NCBI RefSeq assembly: GCF_900698925.1
Contig: NZ_LR217713.1
Span: 496,001-560,000 of the forward strand
DNA: 64,000 bases
From: Erwinia_E haradaeae_I
GTDB lineage: Bacteria > Pseudomonadota > Gammaproteobacteria > Enterobacterales > Enterobacteriaceae
Direction: 5' to 3'
Shown: one piece after another, positions 20,820 to 30,788 of the stretch
Layout of the letters: every line of letters starts with the position of its first letter
Position numbering within the stretch: the stretch's first letter is position 1
Notes under the pieces: generated by a model
Databases searched by the model: none
What the model was told of the DNA's origin: nothing
Seen by the model: only the letters and a program-made list of their open reading frames with translations
Translations under genes and position numbers: made by a program

Positions 20820-21757
20820 TTAAATAACGTATCTACAGTAAATGATGAAAGAATCTTCTTCGCTCCGTGCATCAAGAGTTCTTCGGCTAATAAAATACCT
20901 ATTTTTTCTGCTTGCTTGCGTGGACCTCGTCGTTCTTTACGTATGATATGACTACCATCTAACGAACCCACTAGTCCTCGTAGCCATAAATCCTCCCCTT
21001 CCAAAAGGGCATAACTACCTATTGGCATTTGACAGTGAGCAGCTAAACGAGTGTTCATAGCACGTTCTGCAATTATCCGATCTGCACTATCACTATGATG
21101 TAATATTTTAAGCAAGTTAATGGTTTCTAAATCATCTAAGCGACATTCAATACCTATTGCGCCCTGACCAACAGCAGGAAGTACTACTTCAGCTGGTATG
21201 ACGTGTTGAATTCGGGAGCTTAAATTTAGTCGCTTTAGTCCAGCAACAGCTAGAATAATTGCATCATATGTCCCTTGATCTAGTTTATTAAGACGAGTTG
21301 CAATATTTCCACGAAGGAATTTAATAATTAAATCTGGGCGTTGAGCTCGTAGTTGACATTGGCGTCGCGGGCTAGATGTACCAATAATTGATCCTAGTGG
21401 AAGAAACTCCACTAATGAATAGTGATTGGAAACAAATGCATCATGAGGATCTTCGCGTTCACATATGGTGACTAAACCTAGTCCTTCTGGAAAATATATT
21501 GGTAAATCTTTGATTGAGTGCACTGCGATATCTGCATGATCTGATAAAATGGCCTGTTCTAATTCTTTTACAAATAACCCTTTACCACCTATTCCTATTA
21601 GCGATGTATTAAGTATAATATCACCACGTGTTATAATAGGCACTTTTTGTATACATAGTTCTGGATAATGTATGAGTAAAGAATTTGTGACATACTGTGC
21701 TTGCCATAAAGCTAGAGGGCTTTTTCGAGTAGCGATTCTTAAGACTTTTCGTGACAT
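20816..21757 (-). CDS. hemC: Porphobilinogen deaminase (hydroxymethylbilane synthase)
   Basis: HemC joins four porphobilinogen units to hydroxymethylbilane, which HemD then cyclises. The 313-residue product has the family length. Catalytic Asp84 lies in HSIKDLP, the substrate-binding arginines in SSPRRQCQLRAQRP (residues 128-141), and the dipyrromethane-cofactor Cys242 in AHCQMPIGSYA. The gene heads hemC-hemD. In E. coli cyaA is divergent from hemC; here the upstream 1.8 kb carries no cyaA. Confidence 0.97.
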   Translation of the reverse strand: MSRKVLRIATRKSPLALWQAQYVTNSLLIHYPELCIQKVPIITRGDIILNTSLIGIGGKGLFVKELEQAILSDHADIAVHSIKDLPIYFPEGLGLVTICEREDPHDAFVSNHYSLVEFLPLGSIIGTSSPRRQCQLRAQRPDLIIKFLRGNIATRLNKLDQGTYDAIILAVAGLKRLNLSSRIQHVIPAEVVLPAVGQGAIGIECRLDDLETINLLKILHHSDSADRIIAERAMNTRLAAHCQMPIGSYALLEGEDLWLRGLVGSLDGSHIIRKERRGPRKQAEKIGILLAEELLMHGAKKILSSFTVDTLFK

Positions 21758-23627
21758 CTTTCATACCATCTTTCCTAATCTTTTGTAACTATGCCATATA
21801 ATCAATTAAGTGTATAGACTCGATGAAAGGACAAGAATAGTTGAATTCAATATATGTTCATTCGTTTTACAGGGAGGCTCTACTATCAAATGAATAGCAG
21901 TTATAGAAAATCAAATTTAAATCATTTTAATTCAAATGAATGTTCATCATTAGCTGTGCGATATTTAATTAAAGAGATATCACCATTCTTTTCGTCCAAG
22001 CGAACTGCTTTAATATATCAACATTATTAGAATAAAAAATTAATTATTTTTAATATTGAGATACTTGCTATTAAATTTTTTTAAAGTAGATTCATAATGT
22101 TTTTAAATAACTTAATAAGCATTAGAGTATGTATTGTAATATACTTTTCCTAGTAGGAAAATACGAGAATCGTTGTACTATATTTTTATTATTTTCATTC
22201 CATGTTGTATTTATAGTTTATGGATTTAAGAAAAGTGTGATTAATCTCTTATTAAAACTGATTTTAATGCAGTATCCATGATGTAGATATATTATTATAT
22301 AGTACTCATAATACTGTATGGGTATTTTATATATTCACAGCTTGATGTAATATACATATCAGTTTTTGTATCGTAAAATTATTAGAAAATGACCACTTGA
22401 CTTTTACATTCATAAATCTATATTTTAATTAGAACTTTCAATACATTCATTAATGAACTATCAATATAAGTGAAGTGATATTTAACAATATTCGTTAAGC
22501 TATTTAGGATCAAATATTTTAATTCATAAAACAGATGAAATATAAAGAAAACATAGTAAGAGGAGAATTATATATTTATTAAAATATGTTCAATATTTCT
22601 AGAATGATTAATAATAATTATAATATTGTATTTTCTTTATTAATAGAAAGAATATAAGACTACATCTACATATTTTCTTCCGACAACTATGACGGATAAA
22701 TCACTTGTTTTTAAAAGAGAAAATTATGACAATAATCATATTAAAATATGATATGACTATTTTTAAAATTCAATAATAATAAGATTATTAGATAATAAAG
22801 TAATTAGTTTCAAGAAACGATCTTATTTCTTGCATGATAGGGAAGACGTTAATATCTTTTTCTTCATCATAATAAATTATATTCAAATTTAACCTTGATA
22901 ATTTATTATATAGAAATAAATCTATTATGTTAGAAACAACAAATTATACTAGAAATATAAGAAATATACTATTTGAAAATGACGTTAAATTTATATTTTT
23001 TCAATATTGATGATTAGTATGTTATTTAATATAAATCTTCGTATATGATGATTTCCACTTTAATTTTGTTATTTTTAATTAATAAACTCATCATTCATTT
23101 TTTATCAAACAAGTATTGATTACGTTTTTTAAAAAAATTTAGTATCATAAAAGATAATCAATATTAAAATTAAAATTTTAGAGATAAATTATACACAATA
23201 CGAAAGGATTGTTAATCCAACGCAATCTTTTGTAATCAATATTTTATGTAATTTTTATATTTGAATACTTCAGAAGTAATTAAAAAAATACTTAGAGTAT
23301 AAGGGATAATCGTATATTTTGTATGACCAAAAAATATAGTATTTATTTTTAAAAATGAATTCCATTGAGTACAGATTCTTTTTGTTATTAATTTTTGTAT
23401 TTAGATTAAAGATAACATGAAATAAAATTATGCAATATATATAATATATATATTTTACACATAAAATCTATAATTGAATAGATAAGGTGTATCAAAATAT
23501 GCATGTTATCTACAAGATGTAGTACAATTAATAACCAATAAAATCTTTAGCATTGAAGATGATGTTCGTAATGCAAATTATAAAAATTAAATTAACGATG
23601 ATTAAATTAAGAGTTATATTACAAATA
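21758..23627. other. Non-coding gap at the cyaA-cyaY locus
   Basis: In E. coli cyaA and cyaY occupy the space between hemC and lptM. Here about 1.8 kb of AT-rich sequence with stops in all frames replaces them, and I recognise no fragment of either. cyaA alone is over 2.5 kb in E. coli, so part of the locus must have been deleted rather than only mutated. Confidence 0.5.
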
Positions 23628-23783
23628 ATGAGATCTCTAATTCTAATAATAATGATTGTGGGATTAGTCAGTTGCGGTTTTAAAGGGTCATTATCTCCTT
23701 CCAAATCAGAAGAGAATGATTTCTGTATTATTAATATTGTTTATCAGAGTCATCATATAACTCTAAATACTTTCATTTTATAA
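23628..23783 (+). CDS. lptM: LPS-assembly lipoprotein LptM (YifL family)
   Basis: The product has a hydrophobic signal segment MRSLILIIMIVGLVSC with lipobox LVSC and a mature start CGFKGSLSP, matching the E. coli LptM mature start CGLKGPLYFP. LptM is an outer-membrane lipoprotein that helps the LPS translocon LptD fold its disulphides. Synteny supports the call: lptM lies beside the cyaA-hemCD region on the strand divergent from hemC. The frame is open back to a TTG at 23553, with ATGs at 23559, 23562, 23571, 23598 and 23628. I prefer 23628 because it gives a normal-length signal peptide, but no start has a good ribosome-binding site. The product, about 51 residues, is shorter than usual (67), and its tail is unlike the family. 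Confidence 0.6.
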   Translation: MRSLILIIMIVGLVSCGFKGSLSPSKSEENDFCIINIVYQSHHITLNTFIL

Positions 23784-23871
23784 GAAAAATTTATTATGAT
23801 TAATGGTATGAAGAATCATATTCTTAATTATAGGCATACACAGTGTTAAAACTATTTAATATCTTCAATAC

Positions 23872-23903
23872 TTCTATCATAGAAATATTTCTATCATAGA
23901 AAT
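23872..23903. repeat. Direct repeat of a small palindrome, 17-bp period
   Basis: TTCTATCATAGAAAT occurs twice (23872-23886 and 23889-23903), and each copy contains the palindrome TTCTAT-C-ATAGAA. Confidence 0.75.
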
Positions 23904-24139
23904 CCAGTCATCACTGTTTTATCTTTTTTATAAGGTAAGATATAAACAAAATTATTATCTTTTTTTATTTGTTCTTCTATCTGTGATAAATAGCGTAAGT
24001 ATTCTGATTTTAATATTTATTCCAATGTTTTTATGAAAATAATCTATTTCAACTTAAATTTCTTAATTTGTGAAAAATAGATTTCTATTTAAATAAATTT
24101 CTTACAAAACGTGATGACTAATAATTCTAATTCATCTTG

Positions 24140-24165
24140 TTTTTCTCTTATTTATAAGAGAAAAA
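24140..24165. repeat. Strong hairpin, perfect 11-bp stem, 4-base loop
   Basis: TTTTTCTCTTA, loop TTTA, TAAGAGAAAAA. The A and T ends make it look like a bidirectional intrinsic terminator, yet the nearest plus-strand gene end (lptM) is 356 bases away. It may be the terminator of a gene since lost, such as dapF. Confidence 0.6.
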
Positions 24166-25310
24166 GCTTATTTGTTTATATCTTTATGTTTAGTAGATTA
24201 ATAGCATCATACATATGATTGACACAATGATACCTGAAATAATTAATAGATTTCATGTTATAATATAAAATGATTTTATCATTATTAATTAATTTTCTAG
24301 ACAGAAAAGTCTACATTTAATAGATCATTAAGTGGTTAATATATAATTAATTTTTCAATTGATAGAAAATAGAATAATATGAAGAGATTAAAATCATTGG
24401 GTATAAACCAATTGATAATAAGTTATTGAGATATTTTTATTTAAAAAATTAATATTTTTAATATATCATAAAATAGTTTAATTTTTGATCAAAGATTAAT
24501 AGCTTGCGCTCAATTGATATATTGGTTTCTTGATAAAGAAATAGACAATAGGTTTATATATATTTTAATAATATACATATCAAATACTATTTATAGCCTC
24601 CTATGTCTGTAATGCGTTTCTGATAGGTTTCTTATGGTTAGATCAAGGTAAATAGTAGTGGTGACAGATCATAATCTTCTGTCTCTAATTATAGAAAATC
24701 GTATAAAAAATTATTGTAATATAAGGACTATAAAGGTTTTTAGGTAAAAATATTACAAAAGTATTCTCTAGGAATTTAGTTAAAATCAAATATGGTCTAT
24801 ACACATGCTTTTTATCTAGAAAATTGATATCGAAAATCGTGATTATACAATAAAATATGGATGCTTTATACTATAAAGATTGCCTAATTATTTATAAGTG
24901 TATTGAAAATGATTATAGATCATATGTAGCATCATTGATATCTCTTTTTATTTAGTATTGATTTGCCTTCCTTGAGTAGGAATTTAATTTTTGTACAATT
25001 AAATTGTATATATATTTCTGATATTGTTATAGATTTTTCTTCAACTTTCCTTTATTTCCCTTATGAGATGTGTCGGATTTACTAAGAATTTTATCCTACC
25101 AAGACATTTAGATACATGTAGTTTTTGTTATCGTGACCAGGTGACCCACCATGTTTAGTAGGTATGGACTAAAATATATTGAATAATTCAACTGATTTAA
25201 TTTTTGATATTATTTGTAGAAATAGACCCATCTACTGATAGGACTTTGGTTTAATATACTTTATTTCTTATTACTTCCTACATAAAGAAGGATATGTTTT
25301 AAAGAACATT

Positions 25311-25334
25311 CTAACCACTAAAAATAGTGGTTAG
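25311..25334 (-). terminator. Terminator hairpin after fbaA
   Basis: A perfect 10-bp stem (CTAACCACTA / TAGTGGTTAG) with a four-base loop lies 13 bases beyond the fbaA stop. The following minus-strand sequence AATGTTCTTT is only moderately T-rich. Confidence 0.65.
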
Positions 25335-25347
25335 CGTTAAGAATTAA

Positions 25348-26427
25348 CTAAAGTATATTAATAGAATTCAGTTGTTTAAAATAATATGTTAAGCGATCTA
25401 TCATAGATAACTGCGATTCATGCAACCATACCCTGGGATCATAAAACTTCTTATTTGGCTTATCATCTCCTAAATAATTTCCAAGCTGACCTTGGAGGTA
25501 AGATTGATTTTTTTTATAGTATTGCAGGATACCATGCCAGGATGCCCATTGAATATCGGTGTCAATATTCATTTTAACAACACCAAATCTAATAGCTTCT
25601 TTGATTTCATTAGAAGATGATCCTGATCCACCATGAAATACCAAGTTTAATGGGTTATGAGATAAATTGTGTTTTTTCATAACAAAATCTTGTGAGTCAC
25701 GTAAAATAATTGGCTTTAATGTTATATTTCCTGGTTGATATACACCGTGAACATTACCAAAAGAAGCTGCAATTGTAAAATCTGTACTGATGGAACTGAG
25801 CATAGTATAAGCATAGTTCACATCAGTTGGGTGCGTATACAGTTTGGCTGCGTCCATATGGCTATTCTCAACACCATCTTCTTCTCCTCCAGTACAACCT
25901 AGTTCAATTTCTAGAGTCATATTGATTTTTTTCATGCGTGATAAATATTCGCTAGAAATTTCAATATTTTTTTCTATAGATTCCGAAGATAAGTCAATCA
26001 TATGAGAGGAAAACAAGGGTTTTCCATGTTGAATAAAATAATTTTCCCCCTCTTTTAACAGCCCATCAATCCAAGGTAACAATGTTTCTGAACAGTGATC
26101 AGTGTGCAATATTACTGGAATACCATAGTATTTTGCCATTAAATGGGCATGTTTCGCACCAGATATGGCGCCAAGAATAGCAGCGGTGTGGGGTGGTTGG
26201 GTCTCAAGTTTTTTTCCAGCAATAAATCTTGCTCCATTATAAGAAAATTGAATAATCACTGGAGATTGAACTTGTGCAGCAGTTTCTAATACAGCGTTAA
26301 TAGAATTAGTATCTATACAATTCACCGCTGGTAATGCAAAATGATTATCTTTAGCTGCTTTAAACACTTTTTGTACATCATGACCAGTAATAACACCTGG
26401 TTTGATAAAATCTAAAAGATTAGACAT
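25348..26427 (-). CDS. fbaA: Fructose-bisphosphate aldolase, class II
   Basis: FbaA is the zinc-dependent aldolase that cleaves fructose 1,6-bisphosphate to dihydroxyacetone phosphate and glyceraldehyde 3-phosphate. The 359-residue product equals the family length. Catalytic Asp110 and zinc ligand His111 lie in HTDHC, a further zinc-ligand histidine in the NVHGVYQPG segment, and another in VFHGGSGSS, which also binds phosphate. It follows pgk by 68 bases, conserving the enterobacterial pgk-fbaA pair, and ends at a strong hairpin. Confidence 0.98.
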   Translation of the reverse strand: MSNLLDFIKPGVITGHDVQKVFKAAKDNHFALPAVNCIDTNSINAVLETAAQVQSPVIIQFSYNGARFIAGKKLETQPPHTAAILGAISGAKHAHLMAKYYGIPVILHTDHCSETLLPWIDGLLKEGENYFIQHGKPLFSSHMIDLSSESIEKNIEISSEYLSRMKKINMTLEIELGCTGGEEDGVENSHMDAAKLYTHPTDVNYAYTMLSSISTDFTIAASFGNVHGVYQPGNITLKPIILRDSQDFVMKKHNLSHNPLNLVFHGGSGSSSNEIKEAIRFGVVKMNIDTDIQWASWHGILQYYKKNQSYLQGQLGNYLGDDKPNKKFYDPRVWLHESQLSMIDRLTYYFKQLNSINIL

Positions 26428-26495
26428 ATAAACTAGTCCTGCTTTATGAGATTAGTTGAAGAGAATTTCTAATATTCACTAGAAAACAAAGATAT

Positions 26496-27674
26496 TTATT
26501 TCTTAATATATCCATGATGTGTACGATTTTTTAGTATAGTCACCGCAGGTAAATCCTTTCCTTCTATAAATTCTAGGAAAGACCCCCCGCCAGTAGATAT
26601 ATAAGATATTTTGTCTTTGATACCCAATAAATCAATAGCAGCTAGTGTATCCCCACCTCCTGCAATAGAAAACGCATTACTATCTGCAATTGCTTGAGCA
26701 ATAATTTTCGTACCTTTCTGAAAGTTAGGTAATTCAAATACACCAACAGGACCATTCCAAAGAATAGTACGAGCGGATTTTAATAATTTAGCCATAGAAA
26801 AAGCAGTTTTATCGCCAATATCTAAAATCTCTTCATTCACTTGTATTTCAGAGACCCTCTTAACAATACATTGATTCTTTTCTAAATTCGGTGTAGTTAC
26901 ACGAACATCAATAGGAACTTCTATCGAGAAGGTATCACGCAATATTTTAGCTTGATTAACAAAAACTGGTTCATAAAGTGAATTCCCTACACTATTATCA
27001 ATAGCAATAAAAGTATTAGCAATTCCCCCTCCAACAATTACAGTATCAGCAATCTTGCCAAGCGAATGTAGCGTATGAAATTTACTAGAAACTTTGGACC
27101 CACCTACCACCGCTACCATAGGACGAGAGGGATTCGTAAGAGCTTGGTCTAAAGCGTCTAATTCAGATAATAAAAGTGGACCTGCACAGGCAACCTCAGA
27201 AAATTTGCTTACTCCATGAGTAGAAGCTTGTGCTCGATGCGCAGACCCGAAGGCATCCATAACAAAAACATCACATAATGCAGCATATTTTTTAGAAAGC
27301 ATTATGTCATTGGTTTTTTCTCCTTTATTAAAACGAACATTTTCTAGTACTAAAACTTTTTCAGAGGAAAAGTGAATACCGTTTAAATAATTTTTTACGA
27401 GAGAAACACGATTCCTACCCAACTTTTCTTTTAAATAGTTTACTACAGGTAAAAGAGAGAAGTGTTCATTGTATTCCCCTTCAGTTGGGCGTCCCATATG
27501 TGAGCTTACCATTATATAAGCGCCTTTTCTAAGGGCTATTTCAATAGTTGGTAGAGCGGCGCAAATACGTGCATCAGATAAGATTTTTCCTTCTTGGACT
27601 GGGACATTAAGATCAGAGCGAATTAGAACACGTTTTCCAACAAGATCTAGATCAATCATCTTTGCTATAGGCAT
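26496..27674 (-). CDS. pgk: Phosphoglycerate kinase
   Basis: Pgk transfers the acyl phosphate of 1,3-bisphosphoglycerate to ADP. The 392-residue product compares with 387 in E. coli. The N-terminal domain has RSDLNVPVQ and the SSHMGRPTEGEY substrate-binding segment; the C-terminal nucleotide domain has VVGGSKVSSK, GGGIANTF, WNGPVGVFE and the GGGDTLAAI loop. The gene is normally preceded by epd, which is missing here. Its ribosome-binding site is a homopolymer tract, described separately. Confidence 0.98.
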   Translation of the reverse strand: MPIAKMIDLDLVGKRVLIRSDLNVPVQEGKILSDARICAALPTIEIALRKGAYIMVSSHMGRPTEGEYNEHFSLLPVVNYLKEKLGRNRVSLVKNYLNGIHFSSEKVLVLENVRFNKGEKTNDIMLSKKYAALCDVFVMDAFGSAHRAQASTHGVSKFSEVACAGPLLLSELDALDQALTNPSRPMVAVVGGSKVSSKFHTLHSLGKIADTVIVGGGIANTFIAIDNSVGNSLYEPVFVNQAKILRDTFSIEVPIDVRVTTPNLEKNQCIVKRVSEIQVNEEILDIGDKTAFSMAKLLKSARTILWNGPVGVFELPNFQKGTKIIAQAIADSNAFSIAGGGDTLAAIDLLGIKDKISYISTGGGSFLEFIEGKDLPAVTILKNRTHHGYIKK

Positions 27675-27691
27675 ACCCCCCCCTTTTTTTT
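27675..27691 (-). promoter_or_regulatory. Homopolymer A8-G8 Shine-Dalgarno tract of pgk
   Basis: On the coding strand eight A are followed by eight G, one T and the ATG of pgk. The G run must serve as the Shine-Dalgarno sequence. Such tracts change length readily during replication, so spacing and strength could vary between cells. Confidence 0.75.
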
Positions 27692-28769
27692 AATAAAAGA
27701 CTATAAGATAGTTTTTGTTATGAGTGGATTTTCATCAGAGAAAGCGTGTTTTATATTTAGTATAAACTACAGTTATAATAACAAATGAACTATTAATATT
27801 TTTATAAATGCAATAATATTGCACAAACCGTCACATTATTTTGAAATATACTATTGAGCGTGGATTATCTTTTCTTATTAAAGACGATATATCTGTAATG
27901 AGTGGTATTTATTATAATAGTCTTCTAATTTTTTATTCTAGAATAAATAAATTATGAGTAAGCTAATCTCAAGTAAATGAATATTGTATTCATATATTAG
28001 AGCATTGGTATTTAGCTTAATAATCAACGCATGATGTTATGTATTTTTTAAACACGTTGATCAGAACTGAATTGAGTATCAATTATTATTTACACTAGAA
28101 TCAATAATTACTAATCAGAAACATTCATACTGCAGATTAGCAAGACAGAACAGATAGAAACCATACCATATTAGATATGATTGTCTAATAAATACTCTAT
28201 TTTAATTGACTAGCTTCATTGTTTTTATTGAGGAAATACCTGCCATTTACTAGAAATAATTATGAGGTATTGTAGGTAGAATATTGCCTAGATATTTAAA
28301 CAATGTTTACTCTGTTAAACTTGGTCTAGTTCTAAAAGTTGTATTCTATATCTAAAAATAAAAAGAACGTTATATATTTCCCTATCCTAATCATTTCTAA
28401 TTTAAAAGAGGAAAATAATAGAAGTATTGGATTTTATATTTTGTTATAACACGAATTATTATGATAATATCAATATATTACATAATGGATTCTATAAAAA
28501 TTGTCCAATCCCTTAATATTATTTTTATTTATTTATAATAAAAATATTACTTTTCTATAAAAAGTACTAAACCATTATTAATATTATGTATCAACTCTTA
28601 ACAATATTGATTCCATCTATTTATATAATTCAAGTGCAGAATCTGATTCAATCATAAATCTATTAAAGTGTATTAAAAATTAGAAATTATTAGTATTTAA
28701 ATTATTCGTTTAATACCTATATAAAGTCATTCTAATAAGCATGACTAAGAGAATAATTAGAAAATATTT
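27692..28769. other. Non-coding gap at the epd position
   Basis: About 1.08 kb between pgk and tktA matches the size of epd (erythrose-4-phosphate dehydrogenase, about 1.02 kb), which precedes pgk in E. coli. No dehydrogenase motif is readable. The tktA-proximal end holds a possible terminator. Confidence 0.5.
28725..28746 (-). terminator. Possible terminator after tktA
   Basis: AGTCAT and ATGACT form a 6-bp stem with a ten-base loop, followed on the minus strand by TTTATAT, 23 bases beyond the tktA stop. The stem is weak. Confidence 0.3.
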
Positions 28770-30788
28770 TTAATGAATTAACTTTTTATTATAGAATTTA
28801 AGTAGGTCTTTGATCTTTTTGACTACGTTTTCTACTGTAAAGCCAAATAGTTTAAAAAGTTTTTCTGATGGAGCTGATTTACCAAATTGGGTCATTGCTA
28901 TAATAGCACCGTTTAGACCAATATATTTAAACCAATAATCAGCAATACCTGCTTCAATTGCTACGCGAGAAGTTACAGAACTTGGCAATACCGATTCGCG
29001 GTAACAAATATCTTGTTTATCAAATACATCAGTAGATGGCATAGAAACTAAACGTAATTTATACCCTTCTTCGGTGAGGTATTGATATGCATTAACTGCT
29101 AATTGGACTTCAGATCCAGTGGCAATTATAATAAGGTCTGGTTGTCCTACACAATCGTGGAGTATATATGCACCACGAACAACATTAGATAATTGTTCAT
29201 CAGTACGTTTTTGTTGTGTTAGGTTCTGACGGGAAAGCACAAGAGCAGTAGGTCCATCATAACGTTCAATAGCGAATTTCCAGGCAATTGCACATTCAAC
29301 CTGATCACAAGGTCTCCAAGTGCTCATATTTGGTGTAAGACGCAAACTCGATAGTTGTTCAATGGGTTGGTGTGTAGGACCGTCCTCACCTAACCCAATA
29401 GAGTCATGAGTATATATCAGAATCTGTCTGATTTGCATTAATGCCGCCATGCGTACGGCGTTACGGGCATATTCAAAAAACATTAAAAAGGTTGCCGTAT
29501 ATGGCAAAAAACCACCATGGAGCGCTATTCCATTAGAAATCGCACTCATACCAAATTCTCGAGCTCCGAAGTGAATATAGTTGCCCGATGGATCTTGATG
29601 AATAGGCTTAGATCCAGACCACGTAGTAAGATTGCTTGGTGTTAGATCTGCAGAACCACCTAAGTACTCTGGCAATAGTTTTCCAAAAACCTCGATAACA
29701 CTCTGTGATGCTGTACGAGTAGAAATATTTTTTGGATTAGATTGTAATGTTTGAATAATGCTCGTTGATTGAAAATTCCACTTTAATGGTAACGTTTTTT
29801 TCAGACGTCTTTTCAGTTCTTGAGCAAGCATGGGGAAGTTTTTCTCATATTGTCTAAATTTTCTTCTCCATCTTTCTTCTTTTGTCTGACCGCAACCTTT
29901 AGCATCCCATTGTGCATAGATTGTTTGTGGAATCTTAAATGGTTCGTGGTGCCAGCCTAACTTCTGACGAGTTAAAAGAACTTCTTCATCTCCTAAGGGG
30001 CCGCCATGGGCTTGATTTGAACCACTTTTATTTGGAGAACCAAAACCAATTACAGTTTTGCATATTAGTAAAGATGGCTGGTTTTCAATTTTAATTGATT
30101 CTTCGATCGCTTTGGTGATTGAATCAAAATCATGTCCATCTATATCACGTATTACATGCCAGTTATAAGATTCAAAACGTTGTGCAGTATCATCAGTGTA
30201 CCATCCACTAGTTTCTCCATCAATAGATATACCATTTTGGTCATAAAATACAATTAGTTTTCCTAACTTTAATGTACCTGCTAGTGAACATGCTTCATGG
30301 GAGATGCCTTCCATCATACACCCGTCTCCCATAAAAACATAGGTTCGATGATCTACTATCAGGTGTCCAGGACGATTAAATTGCGCAGCTAGCGTTTTTT
30401 CTGCAATGGCCATACCGACTGCGTTAGCAACACCTTGCCCAAGGGGACCCGTAGTAGTTTCTACGCCTTCTGTATGAGCATATTCTGGATGTCCTGGTGT
30501 TTTAGAATTGATCTGACGAAAATTAGCTAATTCATCTATTGATAAATTGTAACCACTAAGATGTAACAGACTATAAAGCAACATAGAAGCATGCCCGTTC
30601 GAGAGCACAAAACGATCACGATTAGCCCATAATGGATTTTTTGGATTATGGTTAAGAAATTTGCACCACAAAACTGTTGCTATATCTGCCATACCCATTG
30701 GGGCTCCCGGATGACCAGATTGCGCCTTTTGTACTGCGTCCATGCTTAATACACGAATAGCATTAGAAAGCTCTCTAAAAGAACACAT
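28770..30788 (-). CDS. tktA: Transketolase
   Basis: Transketolase moves two-carbon units between sugar phosphates in the pentose phosphate pathway, using thiamine diphosphate. The 672-residue product is slightly longer than in E. coli (663). His26 lies in SGHPGAPMG, the thiamine-diphosphate motif in GDGCMMEG through YDQNGISIDG, the catalytic-glutamate segment in EFGMSAISNG, and the sugar-phosphate-binding HDSIGLGEDGPTHQP near residue 460. With no second transketolase in view and epd gone, it is probably the source of erythrose 4-phosphate for aromatic amino acid and vitamin B6 synthesis. Confidence 0.98.
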   Translation of the reverse strand: MCSFRELSNAIRVLSMDAVQKAQSGHPGAPMGMADIATVLWCKFLNHNPKNPLWANRDRFVLSNGHASMLLYSLLHLSGYNLSIDELANFRQINSKTPGHPEYAHTEGVETTTGPLGQGVANAVGMAIAEKTLAAQFNRPGHLIVDHRTYVFMGDGCMMEGISHEACSLAGTLKLGKLIVFYDQNGISIDGETSGWYTDDTAQRFESYNWHVIRDIDGHDFDSITKAIEESIKIENQPSLLICKTVIGFGSPNKSGSNQAHGGPLGDEEVLLTRQKLGWHHEPFKIPQTIYAQWDAKGCGQTKEERWRRKFRQYEKNFPMLAQELKRRLKKTLPLKWNFQSTSIIQTLQSNPKNISTRTASQSVIEVFGKLLPEYLGGSADLTPSNLTTWSGSKPIHQDPSGNYIHFGAREFGMSAISNGIALHGGFLPYTATFLMFFEYARNAVRMAALMQIRQILIYTHDSIGLGEDGPTHQPIEQLSSLRLTPNMSTWRPCDQVECAIAWKFAIERYDGPTALVLSRQNLTQQKRTDEQLSNVVRGAYILHDCVGQPDLIIIATGSEVQLAVNAYQYLTEEGYKLRLVSMPSTDVFDKQDICYRESVLPSSVTSRVAIEAGIADYWFKYIGLNGAIIAMTQFGKSAPSEKLFKLFGFTVENVVKKIKDLLKFYNKKLIH

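Larger units (their letters stand above)
23784..25347. other. Non-coding gap at the dapF locus
   Basis: dapF follows lptM in E. coli. These 1.56 kb contain neither DapF catalytic-cysteine motif (CGNGAR or ACGSGA-type) in any frame I could read. The gap holds a 17-bp-period duplication (23872-23903), a perfect 11-bp hairpin (24140-24165) and the fbaA terminator. Confidence 0.5.
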
